The notes under the pieces were generated by a model. That model saw only the letters and a program-made list of their open reading frames with translations. It did not search any database and had not been told where the DNA came from. 10,992 nucleotides of DNA from Bacteroidales bacterium (GTDB lineage Bacteria > Bacteroidota > Bacteroidia > Bacteroidales > P3): contig JAFWBF010000195.1 in the NCBI GenBank assembly GCA_017507285.1, forward strand, positions 1 to 10,992. Reading direction: 5' to 3'. Below are positions 1-7,237 of the stretch, piece by piece; positions within the stretch are counted from its first letter, which is position 1; the number at the start of each line of letters is the position of its first letter. Both the position numbers and the translations under genes were made by a program.

Positions 1-313
1 AAGTGCCATGGTTTTGGGTCGTAACTATGGCACTTACGGGTCGTAAACCGCAGGGTTGCACTCCATGAGTGTGGCATATTTGATGGGCGGCTATGGTATG
101 AACCATAATTTTCTATGGTACAAACCTTCAAGCTCCGTGGTATAGACCTTGTATCCCCAAAGTCTTTGGGGAGGTATGCCAAAGTCTTTGGGGAGGTGTC
201 CCAAAGACTTTGGGGAGATGTCCCAAAGTCTTTGGGAAATCAAACATTGTACCATGCGGCTCCATACTTTGTACCATCGGCGGTCAAGGTTTGTACCACG
301 CAGCAGTTACATA
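1..313. repeat. Array of diverged units with an exact 22-bp period
   Basis: Writing the sequence in 22-base rows starting at 6 brings related motifs into register. GGGTCGTAA occurs at 16 and 38. TGG(C/T)A occurs at 28, 72, 94, 116 and 138. AAG(T/A)CTTTGGG occurs at 160, 182, 204 and 226. TGTACCA occurs at 248, 270 and 292. All of these offsets are multiples of 22. The row 50-71 fits poorly. The array is roughly mirror-symmetric: TGGTACAAACCTT (116-128) is perfectly inverted at 286-298. A hairpin with a 9-bp perfect stem, AAGTGCCAT at 1-9 with 27-35, sits at the left edge, and the array may continue beyond the window. The period is not a multiple of three and both strands carry stops, so it is not protein-coding repetition. 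Function is unknown; phased protein-binding sites or a decayed tandem or mobile repeat are possible. Confidence 0.75.
155..236. repeat. Four 22-bp-phased palindromes CCCAAAGTCTTTGGG
   Basis: This is the conserved core of the larger array. The palindromes are centred at 163, 185, 207 and 229. The first is a perfect 17-mer, CCCCAAAGTCTTTGGGG. The third has A instead of T at its centre, which keeps the palindrome. The arms are kept better than the linkers between them (AGGTATG, AGGTGT, AGATGT). That pattern suggests selection on the dyads or recent duplication. Spacing of 22 bp is about two helical turns, so a dimeric protein bound to each dyad would sit on nearly the same face of the DNA. Confidence 0.85.
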
Positions 314-317
314 ATAG

Positions 318-342
318 GCAACAACGTGACGTAGGTTGTTGC
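318..342. other. Small hairpin, 8-bp perfect stem
   Basis: GCAACAAC at 318-325 pairs with GTTGTTGC at 335-342 around a 9-base loop. It lies between the 22-bp array and the pyk terminator. There is no T-tract on either side, so it does not look like an intrinsic terminator. It may be another diverged member of the array. Confidence 0.4.
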
Positions 343-367
343 TGACGGCCGATATGGGATAAAACAT

Positions 368-407
368 CAAAACCACGAGTAATGGTTTTGTGCTACTCGT
401 GGTTTTG
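368..407 (-). terminator. Probable terminator of pyk
   Basis: CAAAACCACGAGTA (368-381) is perfectly inverted at 394-407, giving a 14-bp stem with a 12-base loop. It lies about 60 bases past the pyk stop in the direction of pyk transcription. On the minus strand the stem ends in TTTTG and runs on into ATGTTTTATCCC, which is T-rich but not a clean U-tract. Termination is therefore likely but not certain. Confidence 0.55.
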
Positions 408-469
408 GAGACTTTGGGTTTTAAAAAGTATATTGTTTGGAAAAAATTGCTGTATGTGGGGTGCCAACA

Positions 470-1927
470 CTACAAGTATCGGTTGCTGTTTGGCAAAATG
501 TAGTCTTCTTCTTCGGCGTGGTCCAGCACATCTTTCACTACGTTTATTTCGAGGAATGATGTTTTGGTACCTTCTTTACCACCGCTTAGGTAAGCCACCA
601 TATCGGTTTCGGCTATTATTCCGCGGCGTATCAGTTCGCGCAAAGCCGAGAAGTAGTACTGTTGTCCGTTGGCTTTTTCGGGCATAAAGAAAGGTTCGAT
701 ACCATACGATAGAGCCAAATGGCGCATGGTTTTTTCGTTGTAGCAGATGGCAAATACCGGCAGTTTGCCACGGAAAGCGGCAATGTTTCGTGCCGTACGT
801 CCGCTATATACGTCGGTGATAATAGCTTTGATGGCTTTGATTTTTGATGCTGCTTTTACTGTAGATTTTGCCAAATAGGCAGTAGGATCGCAGTTGTCTT
901 CCAGTGGTATGCGTATATCGTTTTCTTCCAGTTTGTCCTTTTCGGCTTGTTCGGCTATTCGAGCCATCGTTGTTACAGCTTCTACGGGGTATTTTCCGTA
1001 GGCTGTTTCGCCGCTTAGCATCAGTGCATCGGTACGGTAGTAGATGGCGTTGGCAATGTCTGTTATTTCGGCACGTGTAGGACGTGGATTTTGTATCATG
1101 GTGTGTAGCATTTGTGTGGCCACTATCACGGGCTTGCGGGCATGTACGCTTTTGCGTATCAGTATGCGTTGTATGCCGGGTATGCGTTCTTGTGGTACTT
1201 CGATAGCCAAGTCGCCACGGGCTATCATTATGCCGTCGGCCACTTCCAATATCTCGTCAATGTTGTCCACACCGTCTTGGTTTTCTATTTTCGCAATAAT
1301 TTTTATTGAGCTGTTGTGTAGAGCCAAAATGTTTTTTATGTCCATCACATCCTGTCGGTTGCGAACAAAGGAGTGTGCTATAAAGTCGATGTCTTTTTCT
1401 ATTGCAAAAAGTATGTTGTTGCGGTCTTTTTCTGTAAGCGATGGTAGTTTTACGTGTACACCCGGGACGTTTACACTTTTGTGGCTGCCTAATATGGAGT
1501 TGTTTTGAGCTTCGCAGTATAGGTATTCGTTGTCCTTGGCGGTAACTTTTAGTGATAGGTCACCGTCGTCGATAAGTATTTCGTTGCCAACTTCGAGGTC
1601 TTGCACAAAGTATGGATACGATACGGCTATACATTCTTTCACTGTTTCCTGCAGTGGGTTGCCTATTATTTTTACTTTGTCGCCGGTATGGTATTCTATT
1701 GCTTCTTTGCAGCCTGTAGTTCGTATTTCCGGACCTTTGGTGTCCATCATTATAGCTATTTTTGACGATACAGCTCTTACGTTTGAAATTAGTTTGTCCA
1801 ACCCTTCGCGGTCGGCATGGGCGGTATTCATGCGCACTACGTTCATACCTGCATCGTAGAGTTGTTGTATAAAATCTTGTTCGCAACGCAGGTCGGATAT
1901 AGAGGCTACTATTTTTGTTTGTTTCAT
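470..1927 (-). CDS. pyk: Pyruvate kinase
   Basis: Catalyses phosphoenolpyruvate + ADP to pyruvate + ATP, the last step of glycolysis, in the cytoplasm. The 485-residue length is normal for bacterial enzymes. Visible landmarks are RMNTAH (32-37, canonical RxNxSH), MDTKGPEIRT (61-70), the family signature IIAKIENQDGV (210-220) with catalytic Lys213 and metal-binding Glu215, ARGDL (236-240), ATQML (270-274) with Thr271, NPRPTRAE (280-287) and LSGETAYGKYP (304-314). The B domain falls near 70-165 and the C-terminal PK_C domain near 350-485. Glu67 in GPEIRT is the residue that marks K+-dependent enzymes in this family. The N-terminal motif reads TKIVASISD instead of the textbook TKIVxTIGPxS; I recall this as usual in Bacteroidetes homologues. 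The start has no Shine-Dalgarno sequence. The gene lies 140 bp downstream of porU in the same direction with a hairpin between, so it is probably a separate transcription unit. Confidence 0.97.
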   Translation of the reverse strand: MKQTKIVASISDLRCEQDFIQQLYDAGMNVVRMNTAHADREGLDKLISNVRAVSSKIAIMMDTKGPEIRTTGCKEAIEYHTGDKVKIIGNPLQETVKECIAVSYPYFVQDLEVGNEILIDDGDLSLKVTAKDNEYLYCEAQNNSILGSHKSVNVPGVHVKLPSLTEKDRNNILFAIEKDIDFIAHSFVRNRQDVMDIKNILALHNSSIKIIAKIENQDGVDNIDEILEVADGIMIARGDLAIEVPQERIPGIQRILIRKSVHARKPVIVATQMLHTMIQNPRPTRAEITDIANAIYYRTDALMLSGETAYGKYPVEAVTTMARIAEQAEKDKLEENDIRIPLEDNCDPTAYLAKSTVKAASKIKAIKAIITDVYSGRTARNIAAFRGKLPVFAICYNEKTMRHLALSYGIEPFFMPEKANGQQYYFSALRELIRRGIIAETDMVAYLSGGKEGTKTSFLEINVVKDVLDHAEEEDYILPNSNRYL

Positions 1928-1965
1928 TGTTCGTATAAAATTTTAATGTTTTTACTATATTATAA

Positions 1966-1992
1966 CCCCAAAACAATATCAATGTTTTGGGG
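1966..1992 (-). terminator. Probable terminator of porU
   Basis: CCCCAAAACA (1966-1975) is perfectly inverted at 1983-1992, a 10-bp stem with a 7-base loop. It lies 75 bases past the porU stop. On the minus strand the stem ends in TTTTGGGG followed by TTATAATATAG, so the tail is A/T-rich but not a pure T run. It separates porU from pyk; any pyk promoter must lie between it and 1927, and no clear TAnnTTTG element is seen there. Confidence 0.6.
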
Positions 1993-2067
1993 TAAGATGT
2001 TCATTATTATTATTTAGAATAAGACATTGCTTTTTTGCAAAGGCTTTGCAAAGATAGCATTTTTTTG

Positions 2068-5000
2068 TCAATTTGTTTTTGTGTGTATTATTTTTGTGTA
2101 TGCTGTATGCTGTTCGCCGTTGGAGGTTGTAATCACTATTCGGGCCATGTATATTCCTTCGGCCACTTTGCTTCCGGCGTTGTTGGTGAAGTTCCATTCG
2201 GTTTGGGCTATGGCGTAAGAGCCATCCACAACTGTAGGTGTCAAGTGTTGCACCAAATGGCCCATCATGTCGTATATGTCTATTTGGATGTGTTTTATTT
2301 GTTCGGGTTGGTTGTGTTCCAAGCGGAATACCGTTTTGGTTGTTGCCGGGTTGGGGTAGGAGTAGAAGTTGCCTATATGTACAGCAGTGTGGTTGTTCAC
2401 GTTGAATATTATGCTTGCCGATGCCGAGAAGTTGTATATGTTCCAAGCTTTCAGCGTTAGGTGGTGCGTTCCGTTGGATAGGTTGTGCAACGGATATTTT
2501 ATGTATCCTTTGTAGGGGTTGTTGCGGTCGGGTTCGTAGTAGTCGTTAAGCACCATTATTTGGTTGTTGTTGCCGTCCAATATTGCTGTTATGTCGTGTC
2601 CTATTCCGCTACCCACGGCGTTTATACCTACTGTGTCGTACAGTATGGCATATATAGCTGGATTTTCGTCGGTTATACCTCCCGACACAAAAAGGCTGTC
2701 GTTCATAAATAGGCGTATATTGGGTCGTGATTCGCTAATTTCGATGTCTTGGTTGAAACCACCAAACATAATGTTGCTGTAGGCACCTGCAGCATCTTCG
2801 GTTTCGACATGGGCATAGTGGCTCAGCTTGCCGTATTCGTATTGGTACACGACGTCGCGTGGAACAACAAAGGAGTATTTGAATTTGCCGTTTACAACGG
2901 AGTCGCGACCTTTGTATAGCACATTTTTCTGTTGCGAAAATTCCATTTCTGTTTCATCGTTGTCGTTGGCCAATGTGTGGTAGGTAACAAAACGGTCAAA
3001 TACGGTGGGGTATATATTGCCCGAAAAGTCGTCGATAATTATATCGTTACTGTTTCTCACTTCGCCTTCGATGGTTACTTTTGTAAGCACTGTTGCGGTG
3101 TCGGCCGATGGTGTTCCGGCTGGTTTTTCGTTTATTGCTGTAACTACTATTTTATTTTCGGGCAATGATAGTTTTATTGCGGGGTCGCCAATCAGTTGCA
3201 TAGCATGTGTCATTGAGGTTTCGTTTTTTGCCATGCGGAAAGCGTCGCCAATGGTGTTGTTTTTATCCAAAGCGTAGAGGCACACTTTGGTGTCGAACGA
3301 TTCGCTGTGGCCTATGGGTCTTACGGCTGCCGCTATGGCTATGCCTCCGCCATTGGGAGCTAGCACAAAGCTTTCGGCACCACACACATCGTCGTCCATA
3401 TCATATTTCCCAAAGCTGCATGTGCTGGCAACAAAGAATGGCAGCTGGTAGCGGTTGGTGTACGAAGCAATGTCGGTTTTTTCCATATAGCGTTCGGTGC
3501 CTATATATTGTGCAGCTCCATGGCCAACGTAGTTTAGTAGCAGGCAACCGCTGTTGATACGTTTGGTGAGGGCGTTCTTGGCTTCGGGATAGAACGACCC
3601 AATGGCTCCCGACTGCTGGGTGTAGGCATCGGCATAAATTTTTTCGATGTTTATTGTGGGGTAACGTTCCTTTATCAGGTTTGTGGTTTTCTCTGACGAT
3701 GATACAAAGTAAACGTCTTCGGCCGAGCCAGGATCGGCGTCGTCGGCAAGGAATGTAACATAGTTGCGCCAGTCGCCACGCGACAAGCCCGACGATAGGT
3801 CTTTTTTTGTAAGGTAGTGTTCCACTTTATCCACCATAATACGGGCTTCGTCGAGGCTTTTTACCGGAAAGCGACCTATTCCAATGTCGATACTTTCGTA
3901 TACCGAGCCGGTTTCCCAATTGCCCAAATAGCCAAACATGTCATCTGATGTATATGACGAGCCTTCGCTATCGAAAGATGTTTCGGACTGGTATGACACT
4001 ACGTATGGGATATTGATATTGGTTATATTTTTATTGTCGTAAACGGCTTTGCCGAAAAGCAATAGATAACGTGGTGTTTTGTTTATGTTGTTGGCAAGAG
4101 CTCTGTCGTAAAACATTTTCATGAATCTACGTATAGCCATTGGGTCTTGTTTGCCCGACGAAAATTCGGCATATATTTGTTCAGGTGTTACCACTACCAC
4201 ATCCAGCCCATTATATAGGCGGTGTAGCTGAGCTAGTCGTTCGGCTTCGGCGGCAAATACCGAAGGGGCCACTATAACATAATCTTGTTGTGCCAAACCG
4301 TGAAGGTTTTGGTTGTTGATGGCTGTTATTGATGTAGGGGTGTGGTAGTGGCTGCCATCGAAAGCTATAAACTCGCCCTCTGCTGTTGTGCTGTCGATAA
4401 ATGTTGTTTTGCTACCGACATGGGTGGCCGATATTTCATATACATTGCATGGGTCGCTAACATTCCATATTCTTGTAGACGAGGAGGTGTTGCTTATTTC
4501 AAATTGCGACACTTTGCGATTGCCAATGTTTTCCTTGTTGCGGAAATGCAATTGTCCGCTACCGAGCGACAGTGCTGCTGTGGCATTTATTTCTATAAAG
4601 TCTAAATATCCTGTTGCCATCGATTCGCGAAACGAATAGTGTATGTCTATATCGCATTTAGATTCGGCGGTTGCGGTAGAGGCTGCCGAATATCCTTGGT
4701 AGGGATACTTATATCCGGGAGTGTATGAATGGCTTTGACTGTTGCCATCTATGGTAACAGAAAACGATGAGTTGGCTGACGATATACTGGCCAATGCGTA
4801 ACGCACATTTATCTTACTACCCACTATGGCATGAGGTATGGCCAGCGAAAAACTTCGAGATGATACTGCATTTGAAAATTTTTCTCCTACCCATATACGT
4901 CCGCTCTTATGGGTGTTGGTAAGGTCGTTGTGGATAGTGGAGCAGTATGTATAGGTCAATATCTTTTGTGAGGCCGATTGTTGTATGTTGGTGGGCGATA

Positions 5001-5880
5001 TTCGTTTTGCGCCAACCACGTTGATGCCAAGGTAATAGTAGTTGGTTCGGGCATAGGGATGAACGTGGTATTCGTAGCGGTTCAAGTTTTTGTTGTACTT
5101 CCAAATGTCGGCAGCTTGAGCATAAAACAGAAGGTAGTCGTTGCCGTCGAATAAACCATTGTTGTTGTTGTCTTTTACATATATGGAATTTTCTGCAAGG
5201 TCGTTGTATTCAAAGTCGTTGTTGTTTTCAGACAAAGCACCTCCACCGTTGCCATAAATACCCAATTGTGATATTGCCAAACCGGATATGTCTATGCCTT
5301 TACTTGCCATATCGTCGGCTGTTATGCGGTATATACCGGTGGTGTTGATAGCTATCTTGTACCAATTGCCTGATGATAGTACGGAATTGGCGGGGTATGG
5401 GTTGGTGTTTTTTTGATGGTTGTAGGTAGGGGGGACACTGTTTTTCTTTTCAAAGGATACGGTGTAGGAGGTAATCCTTTGTATATTTCCGTTCTTGATA
5501 ATGTATGGCACTATTGCAAGGGTTGCGGTGATAGTACTGTTGCTATTCTCATTTACATGCATTTGATATACTACCGAATCGGACAAAAGCACTTCGTTTG
5601 TTTCCAAATACATTTGTTCTTGAGGGGTGATATTATCACAGGCTATATCGGAAAAAAACACATTATAATTTTTGTTTGGCAAATAATATTTGCTCACATA
5701 CATTGCAGTATTGTAGTTGCTGTTGTAGCTTGAATTTGAAAATAAAGGATAGAAAATATTGATGGAATCGGGGATATTATTCCATATTATTCTTTCATTT
5801 TTTGTAACATTTTGGCAATAGATTACGTTTACCAACGCAACAAGAAAAATTATCGGACTTATATGTTTTGTTATCTTCAT
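2068..5880 (-). CDS. porU: Type IX secretion system C-terminal signal peptidase/sortase PorU
   Basis: PorU is a gingipain-like (peptidase family C25) cysteine protease on the cell surface. It removes the C-terminal sorting domain of T9SS cargo and helps attach the cargo to lipopolysaccharide, together with PorV, PorQ and PorZ. The product has 1270 residues, somewhat longer than I recall for PorU elsewhere. A signal peptide covers 1-22 (hydrophobic 8-20, cleavage near YC/QN). SGNWYKI (170-176) and GIYRITADD (182-190) are typical of the PorU N-terminal region. The C25 domain runs about 530-905: NYVGHG (783-788) gives catalytic His787, ASTCSFG (818-824) gives catalytic Cys821, and IGDPAIKL (897-904) closes it. 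The 34-residue His-Cys spacing fits the family. Residues 1172-1270, starting at FYSYPNPAT, are a T9SS type A sorting domain that PorU itself retains. porV is not adjacent. The gene is divergent from porP/gldJ. Confidence 0.95.
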   Translation of the reverse strand: MKITKHISPIIFLVALVNVIYCQNVTKNERIIWNNIPDSINIFYPLFSNSSYNSNYNTAMYVSKYYLPNKNYNVFFSDIACDNITPQEQMYLETNEVLLSDSVVYQMHVNENSNSTITATLAIVPYIIKNGNIQRITSYTVSFEKKNSVPPTYNHQKNTNPYPANSVLSSGNWYKIAINTTGIYRITADDMASKGIDISGLAISQLGIYGNGGGALSENNNDFEYNDLAENSIYVKDNNNNGLFDGNDYLLFYAQAADIWKYNKNLNRYEYHVHPYARTNYYYLGINVVGAKRISPTNIQQSASQKILTYTYCSTIHNDLTNTHKSGRIWVGEKFSNAVSSRSFSLAIPHAIVGSKINVRYALASISSANSSFSVTIDGNSQSHSYTPGYKYPYQGYSAASTATAESKCDIDIHYSFRESMATGYLDFIEINATAALSLGSGQLHFRNKENIGNRKVSQFEISNTSSSTRIWNVSDPCNVYEISATHVGSKTTFIDSTTAEGEFIAFDGSHYHTPTSITAINNQNLHGLAQQDYVIVAPSVFAAEAERLAQLHRLYNGLDVVVVTPEQIYAEFSSGKQDPMAIRRFMKMFYDRALANNINKTPRYLLLFGKAVYDNKNITNINIPYVVSYQSETSFDSEGSSYTSDDMFGYLGNWETGSVYESIDIGIGRFPVKSLDEARIMVDKVEHYLTKKDLSSGLSRGDWRNYVTFLADDADPGSAEDVYFVSSSEKTTNLIKERYPTINIEKIYADAYTQQSGAIGSFYPEAKNALTKRINSGCLLLNYVGHGAAQYIGTERYMEKTDIASYTNRYQLPFFVASTCSFGKYDMDDDVCGAESFVLAPNGGGIAIAAAVRPIGHSESFDTKVCLYALDKNNTIGDAFRMAKNETSMTHAMQLIGDPAIKLSLPENKIVVTAINEKPAGTPSADTATVLTKVTIEGEVRNSNDIIIDDFSGNIYPTVFDRFVTYHTLANDNDETEMEFSQQKNVLYKGRDSVVNGKFKYSFVVPRDVVYQYEYGKLSHYAHVETEDAAGAYSNIMFGGFNQDIEISESRPNIRLFMNDSLFVSGGITDENPAIYAILYDTVGINAVGSGIGHDITAILDGNNNQIMVLNDYYEPDRNNPYKGYIKYPLHNLSNGTHHLTLKAWNIYNFSASASIIFNVNNHTAVHIGNFYSYPNPATTKTVFRLEHNQPEQIKHIQIDIYDMMGHLVQHLTPTVVDGSYAIAQTEWNFTNNAGSKVAEGIYMARIVITTSNGEQHTAYTKIIHTKTN

Positions 5881-6160
5881 AGGTATCTAGAATTTATAAG
5901 ACGTTTTTTCGACTAAAATATTCACGATTCTAATAACAGCGAAAATGTAAAAAAATTGTGTAGAAAAAATGCATAAAAAAAGGGCAAAAAATGGAGAAAA
6001 CGACAGAAAAATGGAGAAAAAAACGAAAAAAAACGTGTTGAACCCTTTTTTTTTTGCTTCTGATATATAATGAAATACATTTTTTTTATTGATTTTCTTT
6101 CGCTGATTCAAAAAAAAATCGTAATATTGCCGTTTAATTCAAGTATATTTTTTACAACTT
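5881..6160. promoter_or_regulatory. Divergent control region between porU and the porP-like gene
   Basis: These 280 bp must hold the promoters for porU (leftward) and the porP-like gene (rightward). The plus strand is a run of A-tracts from about 5940 to 6035. A T10 run follows near 6046-6055, then T8 near 6080-6087 and A9 near 6110-6118. Such phased A/T tracts favour curved or stiff DNA. TATATAATGAAATACA at 6064-6079 recurs at 10672-10687. I found no convincing TTTG-N19-TAnnTTTG promoter on either strand; the nearest for the porP-like gene is TATATTTT at 6144-6151, badly spaced from TTG at 6127. Neither start has a Shine-Dalgarno sequence. A Phe-rich reading frame on the minus strand here is a by-product of the A-tracts. 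Confidence 0.6.
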
Positions 6161-7165
6161 ATGGAAATGAAAAGAATACGAAAAATTACTGTTTTATTGA
6201 TGGCCTTTTTAGCTATGGGTCAGGGTGTTAAGGCACAAGATTTTGTTTTTTCGCAATTTTATGCGAATCCATTGTATTTAAATCCTGCGTTGGCAGGTTC
6301 GAAGGTGTGTCCTAGATTTTCGTTGAATTACAGAAATCAATGGCCAGGTCTTGTATCAGCATTTACAACAGTATCAGCTTCGTATGACCAATATTTTGAC
6401 AAATTACATGGTGGTATCGGAGCATTTGTTCTTACGGATAGGCAGGGAGATCATGGCGCATTGAAGACTAATCAAGTGTCGTTTATGTACTCGTTTCGCT
6501 TCCAATTGTCGAGAACAATCTTTATGAACGCTGCTTTGCAGGCTTCATTGGTGAATGAAAATTTGGATTGGTCGACACTGACGTTTCCCGATCAAATAGA
6601 TCCGGTATATGGATTTATATTCGAAACTAGTGCTATCCCACCAGATGATATGAATTTGTTTTATGCCGACTTCAATGCCGGATTGGTGGTGTATAGCAAG
6701 CAATGGTATGGCGGTTTGGCTGTTTCTCACTTGACACAGCCCAGCAACGGTTTTTACGGATTGAGTGAATTGCCGATGAAAATAACAGTTCATGGTGGTG
6801 GATTAATCAACATGGCCGAGGATCGTCGTCGTACTTCGTTTCTTGCATTAGGTACACCGGTAATATCGCCAAACTTGATATACCAATATCAAGGCGGTTT
6901 CAATTATTTCAACTATGGTATGTATTTGGATTGGATGCCTTTCATGGTGGGTATGTGGTTCCGTCATGGAATAGAAAATGCCGATGCATTTATATTCTTA
7001 GTGGGATTCCAACAACCTCGCTTTAAATTGGGATACAGCTATGATGTAACGGTGTCTAAATTGTCCAATCAAACTAATGGCTCGCATGAACTGACATTAG
7101 GATTCATGTTGCCGTGTCCTGATAAGAGAAAAGAAGTTAGAGCAATACGTTGTCCGTCGTTCTAA
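6161..7165 (+). CDS. PorP/SprF-family type IX secretion system outer-membrane protein
   Basis: Members of this family are outer-membrane beta-barrel proteins tied to T9SS. PorP contacts the PorK/PorN ring, and SprF serves the adhesin SprB. The 334-residue length is typical. A signal peptide covers 1-25 with cleavage at VKA/QDF. The family hallmark follows at once: FSQFYANPLYLNPALAG (30-46), then LNYRNQWPG (54-62). The rest has the alternating aromatic pattern of beta strands, including HGGIGAFVL and FKLGYSYDVTVS, and the C-terminus has HELTLGFMLPCP and ends CPSF. ATG codons 1 and 3 are both possible starts; the second gives a conventional MKRIRK n-region. The gene is divergent from porU and 72 bp ahead of gldJ with no terminator between, so the two are probably co-transcribed. 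Bacteroidota encode several paralogues, so I do not assign porP itself. Confidence 0.93.
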   Translation: MEMKRIRKITVLLMAFLAMGQGVKAQDFVFSQFYANPLYLNPALAGSKVCPRFSLNYRNQWPGLVSAFTTVSASYDQYFDKLHGGIGAFVLTDRQGDHGALKTNQVSFMYSFRFQLSRTIFMNAALQASLVNENLDWSTLTFPDQIDPVYGFIFETSAIPPDDMNLFYADFNAGLVVYSKQWYGGLAVSHLTQPSNGFYGLSELPMKITVHGGGLINMAEDRRRTSFLALGTPVISPNLIYQYQGGFNYFNYGMYLDWMPFMVGMWFRHGIENADAFIFLVGFQQPRFKLGYSYDVTVSKLSNQTNGSHELTLGFMLPCPDKRKEVRAIRCPSF

Positions 7166-7237
7166 TGATAATAGGAAAATGAAACATTATTTTAAAAAAA
7201 ACGTATCAAAGTAAATACGAATAAAAAAATAGGAACC

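Noticed and set aside
1..313. CRISPR array
   Set aside because: The period is only 22 bp and there is no conserved repeat alternating with unique spacers; no cas gene is nearby.
382..687. 101-codon plus-strand frame over the pyk 3' end
   Set aside because: It is antisense to the well-supported pyk C-terminal domain and the pyk terminator hairpin, with no motif of its own.
5887..6111. 74-codon Phe/Lys-rich frame on the minus strand just upstream of porU
   Set aside because: It is built from A/T homopolymer tracts, has low complexity and shows no recognisable motif; it sits where promoters are expected.
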